Of a stretch of DNA of 64,000 bases, positions 18,161-27,219 are shown one piece after another (the first letter of the stretch is position 1; each line of letters starts with the position of its first letter). Origin of the DNA: Labrenzia sp. THAF82 (GTDB lineage Bacteria; Pseudomonadota; Alphaproteobacteria; Rhizobiales; Stappiaceae); the NCBI RefSeq assembly GCF_009363435.1, contig NZ_CP045354.1:4616501-4680500 (forward strand). The letters run 5' to 3'. Under the pieces are notes generated by a model. The model was not told where the DNA came from and ran no database searches. It saw only the letters and a list, made by a program, of their open reading frames with translations. A program made the position numbers and the translations under genes.

Positions 18161-18470
18161 AGGGGAGTTTTGTCATTCAGGTTTCGAAAAATCAACAGGC
18201 CTGTGACTTCAAAAACTGCCGCTCGGTCTCAGGGAGATCTTCGACCCGGAAGCGGTTTGGCACGTCAAGCAGTTCTAAACCCAGCAAATGGATCCAATTC
18301 AACCAAACGATGGGTCAGGAGGACTTCATCCAGTCTTGATTGAGTTCTCCAATCCCTGCAAGGCACTCGCATTGCGCCAATGAAGCTGGCCAAAGCGGCC
18401 CTTAAAACTTAGGCTGAACTGCACAAATCCTTGGGGCATACTGAAATTCGTGGGAACGCCGGAGATTTCT
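18161..18470. other. Intergenic region between XRE regulator and SABATH methyltransferase
   Basis: Divergent promoter region with no supportable gene. The last part contains GGAGATTTCT directly before the methyltransferase ATG. No clear palindrome was found. Confidence 0.45.
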
Positions 18471-19562
18471 ATGAAAAGTGGCAAGGCAGAAAACCGCTCG
18501 ACCGACGGTATGATCGACTACGATGCGAATTCTCGCGCGCAACAAAACAATGCTCTTGGAAATGCCGAGGTCATCAGTGAACTTGCCCAGCGCGTCTCCT
18601 CACATGCTGACGTTCTGAACATGACCGACTTTGGGTGCGGCCCCGGGCAAAGCGCAATTGAAACCGTCAAGCCGGCCCTTTCCTGCTGGAACGATTGCGC
18701 GCCCAACAAGATGGTTTCTGTGTGTCATGCTGACCAGCCGGGCAACGACTGGAACGCGCTCATGCAGCGGATCTTCGGTGACAACGGGTATGTGCGGGGC
18801 GCAAACCCTGCGCAGGTGTCAACGTCCGTTGGTTCATTTTATGAACGCATGCGTCCCGACCGGTCCGTTTCTCTGGCGACGTGTTTCTTTGCAAGCCACT
18901 GGCTTCGCAGCCCCGCTTCACTGCCCGCTCCCGACACGGTCTGGTTTGCCGACCTTACGGGCGAGGCCAGAACCAGAATGTGGCAAATCGCCGAGCGAGA
19001 CTGGATCAGATTCCTGCGGCTGCGCGCGGAAGAACTGCGTCCGGACGGCTATCTTTTTGTCTCGACAATCGGCGCGGCCCCGGACAAAGGAGAAGTCAAT
19101 GGCACCGCAGCTTCCGGGCGGACGCTTTACAGAGCAATGCAGGACGTGACTTCCAGCATGACCGAAGACGGTTTGCTGGATCGAAAAGCTTCAGAAGCTT
19201 TCCTGTTCGGCCTTTGGTTCATGACAGCGGAAGAAGCGCGCAGTCCGTTTGAGATCCATGCCGATCTGAATGAAGCCTATGAAATAGATACAATCGAGGT
19301 TGTCCCGGATCAGAACGGTGACATCTTCGCCGATTGCATCGATGAACCGGATCTCTATGCGCAGAACTATGCCGGATATACGCGAGCGTTTGCAGCCAGT
19401 TCCCTGAGGCATCAACTCTTTCGCCCGTCTGAAACGACCAAGCGGACCGCTGAAGCACTCGAGACCGAGTTTTTCAAAAGATATGAAGCACTTTATAAGG
19501 AAAAGACTTCAGCACTTGCACTCGAGCAATGGCATCTGAATGTTATCTTACGAAGGCGCTAA
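18471..19562 (+). CDS. SABATH-family (plant salicylate/jasmonate-type) carboxyl methyltransferase
   Basis: A 363-residue SAM-dependent methyltransferase of the Methyltransf_7 (SABATH) family. Diagnostic segments in order: IDYDANSRAQQNNAL (SxxQ, the SAM/substrate signature), MTDFGCGPGQSAIE (motif I), HADQPGNDWNALMQRIF (matching the plant NDLPGNDFN), VGSFYERMRPDRSVSLATCF then FASHWLRSP (matching the plant GSFY and SxHWL motifs), and WIRFLRLRAEELRPDG. Plant members methylate carboxyl groups of small acids such as salicylate, jasmonate or indole-3-acetate, or ring nitrogens. The bacterial substrate is unknown. Start ATG at 18471 with GGAGA upstream; the frame also has a GTG seven codons earlier. 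Confidence 0.87.
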   Translation: MKSGKAENRSTDGMIDYDANSRAQQNNALGNAEVISELAQRVSSHADVLNMTDFGCGPGQSAIETVKPALSCWNDCAPNKMVSVCHADQPGNDWNALMQRIFGDNGYVRGANPAQVSTSVGSFYERMRPDRSVSLATCFFASHWLRSPASLPAPDTVWFADLTGEARTRMWQIAERDWIRFLRLRAEELRPDGYLFVSTIGAAPDKGEVNGTAASGRTLYRAMQDVTSSMTEDGLLDRKASEAFLFGLWFMTAEEARSPFEIHADLNEAYEIDTIEVVPDQNGDIFADCIDEPDLYAQNYAGYTRAFAASSLRHQLFRPSETTKRTAEALETEFFKRYEALYKEKTSALALEQWHLNVILRRR

Positions 19563-19636
19563 CCGGACTGTCTTGCGATTTTCAGAAGCTACGGCGATGC
19601 GACGCACAGGCTCCAGCAGATCCTGCCACACTTTGA

Positions 19637-20518
19637 TCAGAACCTCGTTCCCCCGCTCGATGGGCTAGCGCTGCGCTTTTGATCATTTTTCTCAAGCCGT
19701 TCGAACTTGGCACCGGAAGGCACCAATTCCTTGAGTTTCCCGGGTCTTATCTTCTTGATTTTGGAGCCGCTTGTTTTGTTGTTTTTCCTGCCCCTAAAGA
19801 CAACGTCATCGAACTCGAAAGTACCACGCCCAAAAGCTGCAAGCGCCAGCTGAATTTCTCGGGACTTCAATCGGTCGAACGGCACGCGCGTGATCTCAAT
19901 ACCGTTTCCGCTGAAAACCAGTTCGTTCCCCAAAACCCTATAACTTATGCGGTTTGGTCCACGGTTTTTCAGGGCAGCGTGTTCGCCGCTATATGCCAAT
20001 GTCAGTCTGCCACGCTCCTTTCGCAGGACGTGATATTTTCCCTTGCTTGCAACAGCAAACAACCAGTAGTCACCGCGTTTGCTTGTCAAGACCGCAATAC
20101 CGGCGCCGCCCTTGCCTGAATTATTTGAAATCACCGTGACAGCCATTGCCCTGCCGTACAAGCGGGTCAAACTGTTGGTTCCTTCAAAGCGTGCCCAGTT
20201 GATAATGTCGTAGTGGGTGGCCCTGGGGTTGGCATCGTTCACGAAAACAAGCCTGCCCTTTTCGACCTTTTTCACCCAGGGTCGGTCAGTTTGGTCAAAC
20301 TCAATTTGACCACCCAGCATCAGCTCCGGATCATCACCGTTGAAGTCTTCTTCATAAGTGAGTTTTTCTGACGAACTGTCCGAAATAGCCTGAGCCCAGA
20401 CAATGCCAGCCGAGACATAGCCGGACACAAGCATCATAACGATGGCAAGGAAGGCACTTTTCCAGCCCGGCATCCACGCACTCCAGTTTCGATACAGCTG
20501 GTTGTCTATAGGTTGCAT
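19637..20518 (-). CDS. Membrane-anchored or exported protein with concanavalin-like domain, function unknown
   Basis: A 293-residue protein. Residues 15-43 form a signal peptide or anchor (WKSAFLAIVMMLVSGYVSAG). Residues 50-235 are beta-rich and start with LTYEEDFNGDD, running through RAMAVTVISNN and NRISYRVLGNELVFSGNGIE to GTFEFDDVVFRG, the layout of a LamG/DUF1080-like jelly roll. A basic, low-complexity tail (RGRKNNKTSGSKIKKIRPGK) ends it. It is 56 bp downstream of the ABC exporter gene on the same strand, and may share its transcript. Function unknown. Confidence 0.65.
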   Translation of the reverse strand: MQPIDNQLYRNWSAWMPGWKSAFLAIVMMLVSGYVSAGIVWAQAISDSSSEKLTYEEDFNGDDPELMLGGQIEFDQTDRPWVKKVEKGRLVFVNDANPRATHYDIINWARFEGTNSLTRLYGRAMAVTVISNNSGKGGAGIAVLTSKRGDYWLFAVASKGKYHVLRKERGRLTLAYSGEHAALKNRGPNRISYRVLGNELVFSGNGIEITRVPFDRLKSREIQLALAAFGRGTFEFDDVVFRGRKNNKTSGSKIKKIRPGKLKELVPSGAKFERLEKNDQKRSASPSSGGTRF

Positions 20519-20573
20519 CGACTGGTGAGCGAAGCAGGAACTCTACTTAGAGTTAATAATACTCTCGCCACAC

Positions 20574-22463
20574 TTAAGTCGACTCTGTTGAGTCAAATGC
20601 CAAAAATCCGCCGGATTGCCGCTCCCAAAGCGTTGCATAAAGCCCGCCGCGGGTCAGCAATTCGCGGTGACTGCCTTCTTCAATGATTTTGCCTTTGTCC
20701 ATCACCACCAGCCGGTCCATTGCAGCGATGGTCGACAGGCGATGGGCAACCGCAAGCGTCGTACGTCCTTCCATCATGCGTGCGAGGTTTTGTTGAATGG
20801 CGAGTTCCGCCTCGCTGTCGAGTGCAGAAGTTGCTTCGTCCAGAATCAAGATCGGAGCATCCTTCAAAAGGACCCTTGCAATCGTAATCCTTTGTCGCTG
20901 GCCGCCTGACAGTTTGACGCCACGATCTCCGACATGTGCATCAAGTCCTTGCCGGCCTTTGCTGTCTTTCTGGTCTTCAATGAAGTTCAGCGCTTCTGCC
21001 GCCCTCGCCGCTTGCAGAATTTCCGCATCCGATGCCTCAGGTTTGCCATAACGGATGTTGTCTCGGATAGAGCGGTTCAAAAGCGAGATGTCCTGGGTCA
21101 CGACACCGATCTGACTGCGCAGGGAGACTTGGGTGACATCCCGTACATCCTGGCCATCAATAGAAATGGTGCCGGCGGACACGTCGCGCAGTCGCATAAG
21201 AAGAGAAATGACCGTTGACTTGCCTGCTCCGGACAAACCAACCAAACCAACGCGTTCACCGGCGGAAATCCTGAGATTGAAGTCTTCCAGAACGGGTTGA
21301 CGATCCTCCTGATATGCGAAGGAGACCTGATCAAAACTGATTTCTCCGGTGTCGACGGTCAAGTCGACCGCATCGCGTTTGTCCGTTATTTCCGGTCTGC
21401 TCGTCATGATCGGCATGGCATCCTTGATGGTGCCAAGCGTGCTTGTGACTGACTGACCGACGCCGATAAAACTCGAAGACGCAGCCGAGAGCGAACGCGT
21501 GACGGTCAGCCCGGCGACGAAATCTCCAATCGAAACCCAACCGCCGCTCATACCCCAAAAACCGATGGCGACAACCGCCAGCACCATCAGCACATTGAGA
21601 AAATGGACGCTGCTGTCGGTCAAAATGTATGAACGATTTTCGTTGTGGCGTGTATCTATGGTTTCACCGATCACCTTCCGGATAGCGCCGGCTTCAGAAT
21701 CTTCAGCCGCAAAGAGCTTCACCATGGCGATGTTGGAGTAAACGTCCGTCATGGCCCCGGTCGCGCGCGAGTTGGCCGCCGCCACTTTCGCGGAGCGCTG
21801 CAAATAGGCTGGAATCGCGGCCCAGGCGACCACAATATTGGCACCAATCCAGATCAACACAGGGATTGCCAGTGGCCAGGCGAGAGCCAAAAGCAGAAGG
21901 AACGAGCCGCCGAACTGGATAACAAGGTACGGAATGGTTTCGATAGCCAACATCATCTGCCGATGAACGGACATTGTGACCTGAGCAATCCGCGAAGCAA
22001 CCTGACCGGCAAAGGTATCTTCAAAAAATGCGAGATCCTGCGCTTCCACTGCCTTGTGGGCCTGCCAGCGCATGGCAGCCGGAAGCAGTATCCGGACCGT
22101 TTGAAAGGCGAAAGTCTGCCGCAGCAGAAACACGACCGGATCCACCAGAACAAACAGAACGAAAATGACCGTTAGAAACCAGACATGAGTTTGCAGGAAC
22201 GCTTGAGGCCCCTGCCCGGTCACCCCATCCACGACATAGGCAATCGCCCAAATTCCAGCCAGACCCAGCGCAGATGAAATCATGGCCAGAACCGACACGA
22301 CGACAAGCTGCCACCGGAACATCTTGGCAAAATGCCAGACGAGAAAGAGCGGCCCTTTGTCCGGCAAAGGGGTGATAGGAAGCTCCAACGGCTTGAAATG
22401 CGTCTCGAATGGCTGGAAATACCGATCGATCAACCGCGCCAGGACGGGTTTCATGAACGACAC
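20574..22463 (-). CDS. ABC exporter, fused permease and ATP-binding protein
   Basis: A 629-residue MsbA-like half transporter in the inner membrane. An ABC transmembrane domain with six helices covers about residues 50-350, and the nucleotide-binding domain follows with Walker A GLSGAGKST, Q-loop VTQDISLLNRSI, signature KLSGGQRQRI, Walker B ILILDEATSALD and H-loop AVAHRLST. The start is a GTG at 22463 with AAGGAGG exactly seven bases upstream, so the downstream ATG is less likely. It is 101 bp after a SufR-like regulator on the same strand, which may control it. Substrate cannot be inferred. Confidence 0.92.
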   Translation of the reverse strand: MSFMKPVLARLIDRYFQPFETHFKPLELPITPLPDKGPLFLVWHFAKMFRWQLVVVSVLAMISSALGLAGIWAIAYVVDGVTGQGPQAFLQTHVWFLTVIFVLFVLVDPVVFLLRQTFAFQTVRILLPAAMRWQAHKAVEAQDLAFFEDTFAGQVASRIAQVTMSVHRQMMLAIETIPYLVIQFGGSFLLLLALAWPLAIPVLIWIGANIVVAWAAIPAYLQRSAKVAAANSRATGAMTDVYSNIAMVKLFAAEDSEAGAIRKVIGETIDTRHNENRSYILTDSSVHFLNVLMVLAVVAIGFWGMSGGWVSIGDFVAGLTVTRSLSAASSSFIGVGQSVTSTLGTIKDAMPIMTSRPEITDKRDAVDLTVDTGEISFDQVSFAYQEDRQPVLEDFNLRISAGERVGLVGLSGAGKSTVISLLMRLRDVSAGTISIDGQDVRDVTQVSLRSQIGVVTQDISLLNRSIRDNIRYGKPEASDAEILQAARAAEALNFIEDQKDSKGRQGLDAHVGDRGVKLSGGQRQRITIARVLLKDAPILILDEATSALDSEAELAIQQNLARMMEGRTTLAVAHRLSTIAAMDRLVVMDKGKIIEEGSHRELLTRGGLYATLWERQSGGFLAFDSTEST

Positions 22464-22564
22464 TGCCTGACCTCCTTGCTGTATGCTGGGGCTTGATGGT
22501 TTTGACGGTCACGCGAGACCGGATCTGCGGGGAATGCTTCCAAGTTCAACAGCAGGAAGCGACG

Positions 22565-23191
22565 TCAGGCACGTGCCTCGATGCGGTAGACGCACCGCCT
22601 GTCGCCTGAGAGTTGGTGTTCAAGGCGCTCGACGTCAACATCGGGACCAAGCACATCCTGAAACAGTTTGAGCTCCGATCGGCAAAACCCCTGGCAGGCA
22701 GTCGCAGCAGCACAGATCGAGCAGTGGTTCTCGATCAGCAAAAAACCGTCGCCCTCCTGGGCAACATCTGCCATGTAACCTTCCTGCGTACGCAGTTCGG
22801 CCAGAACATCCACTTTTTCAGACAAGCTGGATGCTTCGCTCAAGGCTTCCAGATAGGCAATTCGGCTTTGCTCCTCGCGATGAGAGATCAATTTCTCCAG
22901 CCCTGCCGCGCCATATAGGTCAGTTAGACCGTTCAACAGCCCCAGCACCAGATTGGAATGATTGTCAGGAAACTGCTGATGCCCCTGAGGCGTCAGGTCC
23001 CACACCCGTTTCGGGCGCCCGACTGACCCCTTCAGGTCCTCAAAGGCCACCAGACCATCCTGCAACAACCCGTCAAGGTGCTGTCGTACGGCAACTGATG
23101 TCACACTAAGCCCTTCGGCAAGATCTGCCGCTGTTTTGGGACCGGAGGACTTCAGAGCGTTCAGGAGCCGTGTTCTGGTTCTATCTGCCAT
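22565..23191 (-). CDS. SufR-like winged-helix regulator with Fe-S-type cysteine cluster
   Basis: A 208-residue regulator. The N-terminal winged helix reads LNALKSSGPKTAADLAEGLS and VAVRQHLDGLLQDGLVAFED followed by GRPKRVWDLT. The C-terminal part carries NHCSICAAATACQGFCRSEL and later GDRRCVYRIE, the spaced cysteine arrangement of SufR, in which a 4Fe-4S cluster tunes DNA binding. Five cysteines are available. No suf genes are present; the downstream gene on the same strand is an ABC exporter. The start is uncertain: ATG 23191 begins MADRTRTRL, and an in-frame ATG at 23215 adds eight residues; neither has a good ribosome site. Confidence 0.8.
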   Translation of the reverse strand: MADRTRTRLLNALKSSGPKTAADLAEGLSVTSVAVRQHLDGLLQDGLVAFEDLKGSVGRPKRVWDLTPQGHQQFPDNHSNLVLGLLNGLTDLYGAAGLEKLISHREEQSRIAYLEALSEASSLSEKVDVLAELRTQEGYMADVAQEGDGFLLIENHCSICAAATACQGFCRSELKLFQDVLGPDVDVERLEHQLSGDRRCVYRIEARA

Positions 23192-23230
23192 GGCCGGATA
23201 TATAGCGCATTTCAACGATAAAAAAATAGT

Positions 23231-23249
23231 TCGCTTTTCTTATTAGCGA
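23231..23249. promoter_or_regulatory. Candidate operator upstream of the SufR-like gene
   Basis: TCGCT and AGCGA form an inverted repeat with nine AT-rich bases between, 16-40 bp upstream of the two possible starts. The position would suit autoregulation. The repeat is short, so this is tentative. Confidence 0.3.
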
Positions 23250-23564
23250 CGATCTATCTATCGGCAATCCTTAGTTGGCCTTCATCGCAGACAGGAGCCG
23301 AAGAACCTGCAAAGATGTGCCTGTGAACGTTGCGAAGGTCACGAGGTTCAAAGCCAGACGCGATGAAAACACCAAAGAAAGCAACCCGAATTCTCAGGTG
23401 ACACACTTAAAAGTTGCTTTTCCAATGATCGCACCGTATTAACGCTTCGTCATCCATGTGATCTTTTGGCGCAAATTGTCAAACGCGTTAAGTAACGTGC
23501 TATTACATCTATAACTTTTCTTTCATCTTCTATCCGATAGAAATAAAGCATGGCAGAGGAGAAG
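23250..23564. other. Divergent intergenic region, no gene
   Basis: Promoter region between the SufR-like regulator and the GGDEF-EAL gene. No gene-like frame. The right end carries AGAGGAGAAG just before the GGDEF-EAL start. Confidence 0.45.
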
Positions 23565-25562
23565 ATGAACAAATTTTCGGCTTTCATAAGATGGATGATG
23601 ATCGATCCTCGCCATCCGGATATTGCTCAGGCTCAATACAATGAGCTGAAGTCGCAAATTCCTTCCCTTTATGCCTTGCTGATGGTCAATGCGATTGCGG
23701 TTTCCTACACGCATTACGACGTTGCACCCTTTTATCTAACCGTCGGCGTCCTTGTGCCGATGCTGATCTTCACCTCGATCAGAATGGTGACCTGGCTGCG
23801 TGCGCGCCGCGTGGTTCTGGGTCCGGACGAGGCCATCAAGAAGATGCGCCAAACGGTCATTTTGGGCAGCCTCGTGGCAGTCATCTATATCGCCTGGTCT
23901 TTAAGCCTGGACGGATATGGCGGTCCTGCCGAAAGAGGACATATTGCGCTATTCATCGCCATCACGGTCATCGGTTGCATTTTCTGCCTCATGAACCTGC
24001 CGCAGGCAGCGCTCATGGTAATGATTATCGTGACTGTTCCATATCTCTTTCACTACATCCGCCAGGAACAGGACGTCTACATCGCGATCGCGATGAACAT
24101 CTTTCTCGTCTGCCTTGTCGTCATTCAGGTTCTGCTCAGCGGTTACAAGGGATTTTGCAAACTCGTTCGTTCCCAGGCGGCTCTGGCTGCCAAGCAAAAG
24201 GAAACAGAACGGCTGAGCGCTGAAAACGCTCAACTCGCGCAGACCGATGCCCTGACCGGCCTTCCCAACCGCCGCTATTTCTTCAACAGGCTCGAAAACC
24301 TGATTTCGGAAGTGGATGGAACCGACGCGGTATTTGCCGTCGGAGTTGTTGACCTGGACCGCTTCAAGCCCATCAACGACACATATGGTCACAAGCTTGG
24401 CGACCAGCTTCTCACCGAAGTTGGAAACCGGCTGAAAAGCCTCGGTATGTCGCAGCTGGATATTTGCCGGCTGGGTGGTGATGAGTTCGGTTTTCTGTAC
24501 CGTGGCGATCTCGAAGACGCCGCACAGACCGGTCAAACCATCTGCGAGCAGATCAGCGAACCCTATCGCATCGGTGACCTGCAACTGACGGTCGGGGCTT
24601 CCTGCGGGATAGCGTATTATCCGGAAGCCGGCACAAGTGCGCATGTTCTCTTCGACCGTTCGGACTATGCGCTTTATAATTCCAAAACAACCTCGCGCGG
24701 CCGAACGACCGTCTATTCAGCCGAGCATGAGGCACGCATCCGTTCTGAGCGCGCGATAGAAAACGCGTTGCAAAACGCGGATCTGGCGAAAGAATTTGAA
24801 ATCTACTTCCAGCCGGTCATTTCTCTGCCTGAACGCGAAGTTGTTGGCTTCGAGGCGCTTGCACGCTGGGACAGTCCGGTTTTGAACCGAGTTCCACCCG
24901 ATCGTTTTATTCCGATAGCCGAGCGCACCGGAATGATCCATCGCTTGACCGTTCACCTCTTCGAGCGGGCCGTCGAGCAGATCAATGGCTTGCCGGGTTC
25001 GCTCAGTCTTTCCTTCAACCTGTCTGCGCACGACGTTACCTCGGCAGAGACGGTCGCCGCGCTTCTGGACATCATTCGCCTGAAGAAAATTGACCCGCGC
25101 AGGATCATGTTCGAAATCACCGAGACTTCGGTCATCGGGAGTTATGAAGCTGCCGAGACTTGCCTCAAGACGCTGCGCGCCGCAGGGGTAAAGCTGGCCC
25201 TGGACGATTTCGGAACCGGTTATTCCAGTCTAGGATATCTTCACAGACTGCCCATAGACTGCGTCAAGATCGATCGCAGTTTCGTTTCAGGCATCGCGGA
25301 CCCTGTCGCCATCGGTGTCGTCAACTCGATCGTCAACCTGTGCCGCTCCATGCAGATCTTGTGTGTCGTCGAGGGCGTTGAAAAACCCGACCAACTTGAG
25401 GTCCTGGAAGCCCTGCAGTGCCATCTGGTTCAGGGATTCCTATTCGGCCGGCCGCAACCTTACGAAACCGTAGCAGCCAGTGCCCTAGAAGCCGGGACGG
25501 TCGATGGCCTCTCACTGTCGAATGGCTCCATCAACGGAATAGTTCTCCAATCGAACGGTTGA
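23565..25562 (+). CDS. Membrane-bound GGDEF-EAL protein (diguanylate cyclase/phosphodiesterase)
   Basis: A 665-residue cyclic-di-GMP enzyme. The N-terminal 200 residues contain about five or six membrane helices, then a short coiled stretch. The GGDEF domain has TDALTGLPNRRYFFNRLE and an intact RLGGDEFGF near residue 304; the product-inhibition RxxD is not seen before it. The EAL domain is intact: VGFEALARW near 429, FNLSAHDV, FEITETSVIG, LDDFGTGYSSLGYL near 546 and VKIDRSFV. Both making and degrading activity are therefore possible. The ATG at 23565 with GGAG upstream is preferred; an ATG five codons earlier is also open. A PilZ protein lies elsewhere in the window at 48.8 kb. Confidence 0.92.
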   Translation: MNKFSAFIRWMMIDPRHPDIAQAQYNELKSQIPSLYALLMVNAIAVSYTHYDVAPFYLTVGVLVPMLIFTSIRMVTWLRARRVVLGPDEAIKKMRQTVILGSLVAVIYIAWSLSLDGYGGPAERGHIALFIAITVIGCIFCLMNLPQAALMVMIIVTVPYLFHYIRQEQDVYIAIAMNIFLVCLVVIQVLLSGYKGFCKLVRSQAALAAKQKETERLSAENAQLAQTDALTGLPNRRYFFNRLENLISEVDGTDAVFAVGVVDLDRFKPINDTYGHKLGDQLLTEVGNRLKSLGMSQLDICRLGGDEFGFLYRGDLEDAAQTGQTICEQISEPYRIGDLQLTVGASCGIAYYPEAGTSAHVLFDRSDYALYNSKTTSRGRTTVYSAEHEARIRSERAIENALQNADLAKEFEIYFQPVISLPEREVVGFEALARWDSPVLNRVPPDRFIPIAERTGMIHRLTVHLFERAVEQINGLPGSLSLSFNLSAHDVTSAETVAALLDIIRLKKIDPRRIMFEITETSVIGSYEAAETCLKTLRAAGVKLALDDFGTGYSSLGYLHRLPIDCVKIDRSFVSGIADPVAIGVVNSIVNLCRSMQILCVVEGVEKPDQLEVLEALQCHLVQGFLFGRPQPYETVAASALEAGTVDGLSLSNGSINGIVLQSNG

Positions 25563-25609
25563 CCGGTTTTGTTACTGATGTTGATCCTCCCGCCGTGCTA
25601 CCAGAAGTC

Positions 25610-25927
25610 ATGACTGGCGGCACGAAACGACAAAAGGACATGCGCAAGGCTCTGCGGCTGTTGCTACCGCACATCCCAATGCGCGACGCCGAAGCCATCC
25701 TCGCAGCATCTCTGGCAGGGCATCTCAGGCATCTGCCTCCGTCCCTCGCGCTATGGCAGGCGACAACGAGCTATGTGCGGCATGAACTGACAGACTACGA
25801 TACGCTTCTAGACGATGGCTACGACAGGGATGCCGCCAGGTTCTTTGTCGTCGACGACATGAACACGGTACTGGAGGGCTGGGGCTGTAAAAACCGTGTC
25901 TCGGCAGAAGACGACGTTATCTCCTGA
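25610..25927 (+). CDS. DUF2293 domain-containing protein
   Basis: A 105-residue protein with the DUF2293 pattern RKALRLLLPHIPMRDAEAIL followed by HLRHLPPSLALWQATTSYVR, DTLLDDGYDRDAARFFV and MNTVLEGWGCKNRV. These proteins are small, of unknown function and frequent in Hyphomicrobiales. The ATG at 25610 gives a protein of normal length, though only weakly supported by a ribosome site; the frame is open further upstream into the end of the GGDEF-EAL gene. Confidence 0.75.
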   Translation: MTGGTKRQKDMRKALRLLLPHIPMRDAEAILAASLAGHLRHLPPSLALWQATTSYVRHELTDYDTLLDDGYDRDAARFFVVDDMNTVLEGWGCKNRVSAEDDVIS

Positions 25928-25972
25928 AGACACAGCTCCTGTTGCGACTGTCGCTCCTGGAGGTGAAACGCC

Positions 25973-26365
25973 CTAGGGACGCCGCGCGACCAGGTCGATT
26001 TCAACCAGCGCATCAACAGCCAGGCCCGAAACGCCGACGCAGGTGCGCCCCGGTAGTTTTCCTTCGTTGAAGAATTTCTTGTAGGTCTCGTTCATGGCCT
26101 GATAGTCGCGTTTGAACTCGGTCAGATAGACCCTCATGAAGGTAACGTTTTCCAACCCGAGACCGAGCCCTGTCAAAACAAGTTTCAGATTTTCCATCAC
26201 GCGCTCGGTTTGCGCCTCGATACCGTCAGGCAACGGAGCATCCGGATCGTCAGGCGCGGTCGGCATCTGGCCAGTGACGAAGATCCAGCCGTCGATCTCA
26301 ACAGCATGAGAAAACGGGGCGACCGGCTCCGGGGCCTGATCAATCATGTGATGGATGGGCAGCAT
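25973..26365 (-). CDS. RidA family protein (YjgF/YER057c/UK114)
   Basis: A 130-residue RidA-fold protein. PFSHAVEIDGWIFVTGQMPT, VMENLKLVLTGLGLGLENVT, MRVYLTEFKRDYQAMNETYK and GRTCVGVSGLAVDALVEIDL follow the family order. The conserved Arg of active imine deaminases is present in PGRTCVGV. Members hydrolyse reactive enamine/imine intermediates or act on related metabolites. The start at 26365 is supported by GGAGAAACAG; the long upstream extension of the frame is not coding. The gene is 43 bp downstream of the MOSC gene and probably cotranscribed. Confidence 0.88.
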   Translation of the reverse strand: MLPIHHMIDQAPEPVAPFSHAVEIDGWIFVTGQMPTAPDDPDAPLPDGIEAQTERVMENLKLVLTGLGLGLENVTFMRVYLTEFKRDYQAMNETYKKFFNEGKLPGRTCVGVSGLAVDALVEIDLVARRP

Positions 26366-26408
26366 CTGTTTCTCCGCGTCGATGGAACTCACGACCCAGA
26401 GTATCGAT

Positions 26409-27026
26409 TCAGGAGCGCCGGTAAATCCATTGCTCGGGAATATGCGCCACGACCTCTTCACCCGGACGAGCAATGCCGGGTTTTTCGACATAGCCGACCA
26501 GACCACGCAATCCACGGGCTTTTTGTGCAAAGAGAAGATCGAGCCCTTCCCGATCGGGGTAGTTTTGCGCAATCGCGGCCCCTGCAAAGCGACATGGCAG
26601 ATTGTCACCGTCGACGCGGATCACAAGGCCACTTTCGAAAACCAGCCGCGTGCGCGCTGGTATTCTGGTCAAGGCAGGAATTTGGGAGAGAAGAAAATTG
26701 GCCCCGACCCACTCAGGTTTCACCTCCTCGATCTGCAATTGTGCTGCAATCTCGGTGAGCTCCTCGCTCGACAGAAGCGATACCTGCCGTTCGTTGCACA
26801 TTTCGGTGCCTCGAGGATACCAAGGCTCACGTCCACCCGACAGTCTTGTAAAACCTGCGTGTCTGTCCCCGGGGATACCTTCGAATGTCAGCTCCAGGCA
26901 ATCAACAGGGTCCGTCCGAAAGTCGTCCTTGCCGGACGTTCCGAAAACGCCTTCGATGCGCCCTGAGATTCTGAATTTGGGCGTGGTCTCGAAGGTGTTG
27001 GGTAGGAGCGAAAGCTGGTCAATCAT
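26409..27026 (-). CDS. MOSC domain-containing protein
   Basis: A 205-residue protein made of a single MOSC domain, the C-terminal domain of molybdenum-cofactor sulfurase. The conserved cysteine is visible in GDNLPCRFAGAAIA and the earlier motif is FEGIPGDRHAGFTR. MOSC proteins such as YiiM bind Moco and reduce N-hydroxylated compounds, or deliver sulfur. GGAGG precedes the ATG. A RidA gene follows closely. Confidence 0.9.
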   Translation of the reverse strand: MIDQLSLLPNTFETTPKFRISGRIEGVFGTSGKDDFRTDPVDCLELTFEGIPGDRHAGFTRLSGGREPWYPRGTEMCNERQVSLLSSEELTEIAAQLQIEEVKPEWVGANFLLSQIPALTRIPARTRLVFESGLVIRVDGDNLPCRFAGAAIAQNYPDREGLDLLFAQKARGLRGLVGYVEKPGIARPGEEVVAHIPEQWIYRRS

Positions 27027-27219
27027 GAGAGCCTCCTGATGGCGATTTGGGCCAATCTAGGCGCGGAGGTCTCCCTGAACCAGCAAATCTAATTGATGGA
27101 TTGATCAAGAATGCCGATTGATGTGTCTGTGCCAAAGGCCAGTTGCACGCCGGTACCATACGAGACGCCCTCCGCGCCTTGAGGCACGGAGGGCAGTCAT
27201 TCAACAACTGCAGCTTCAC

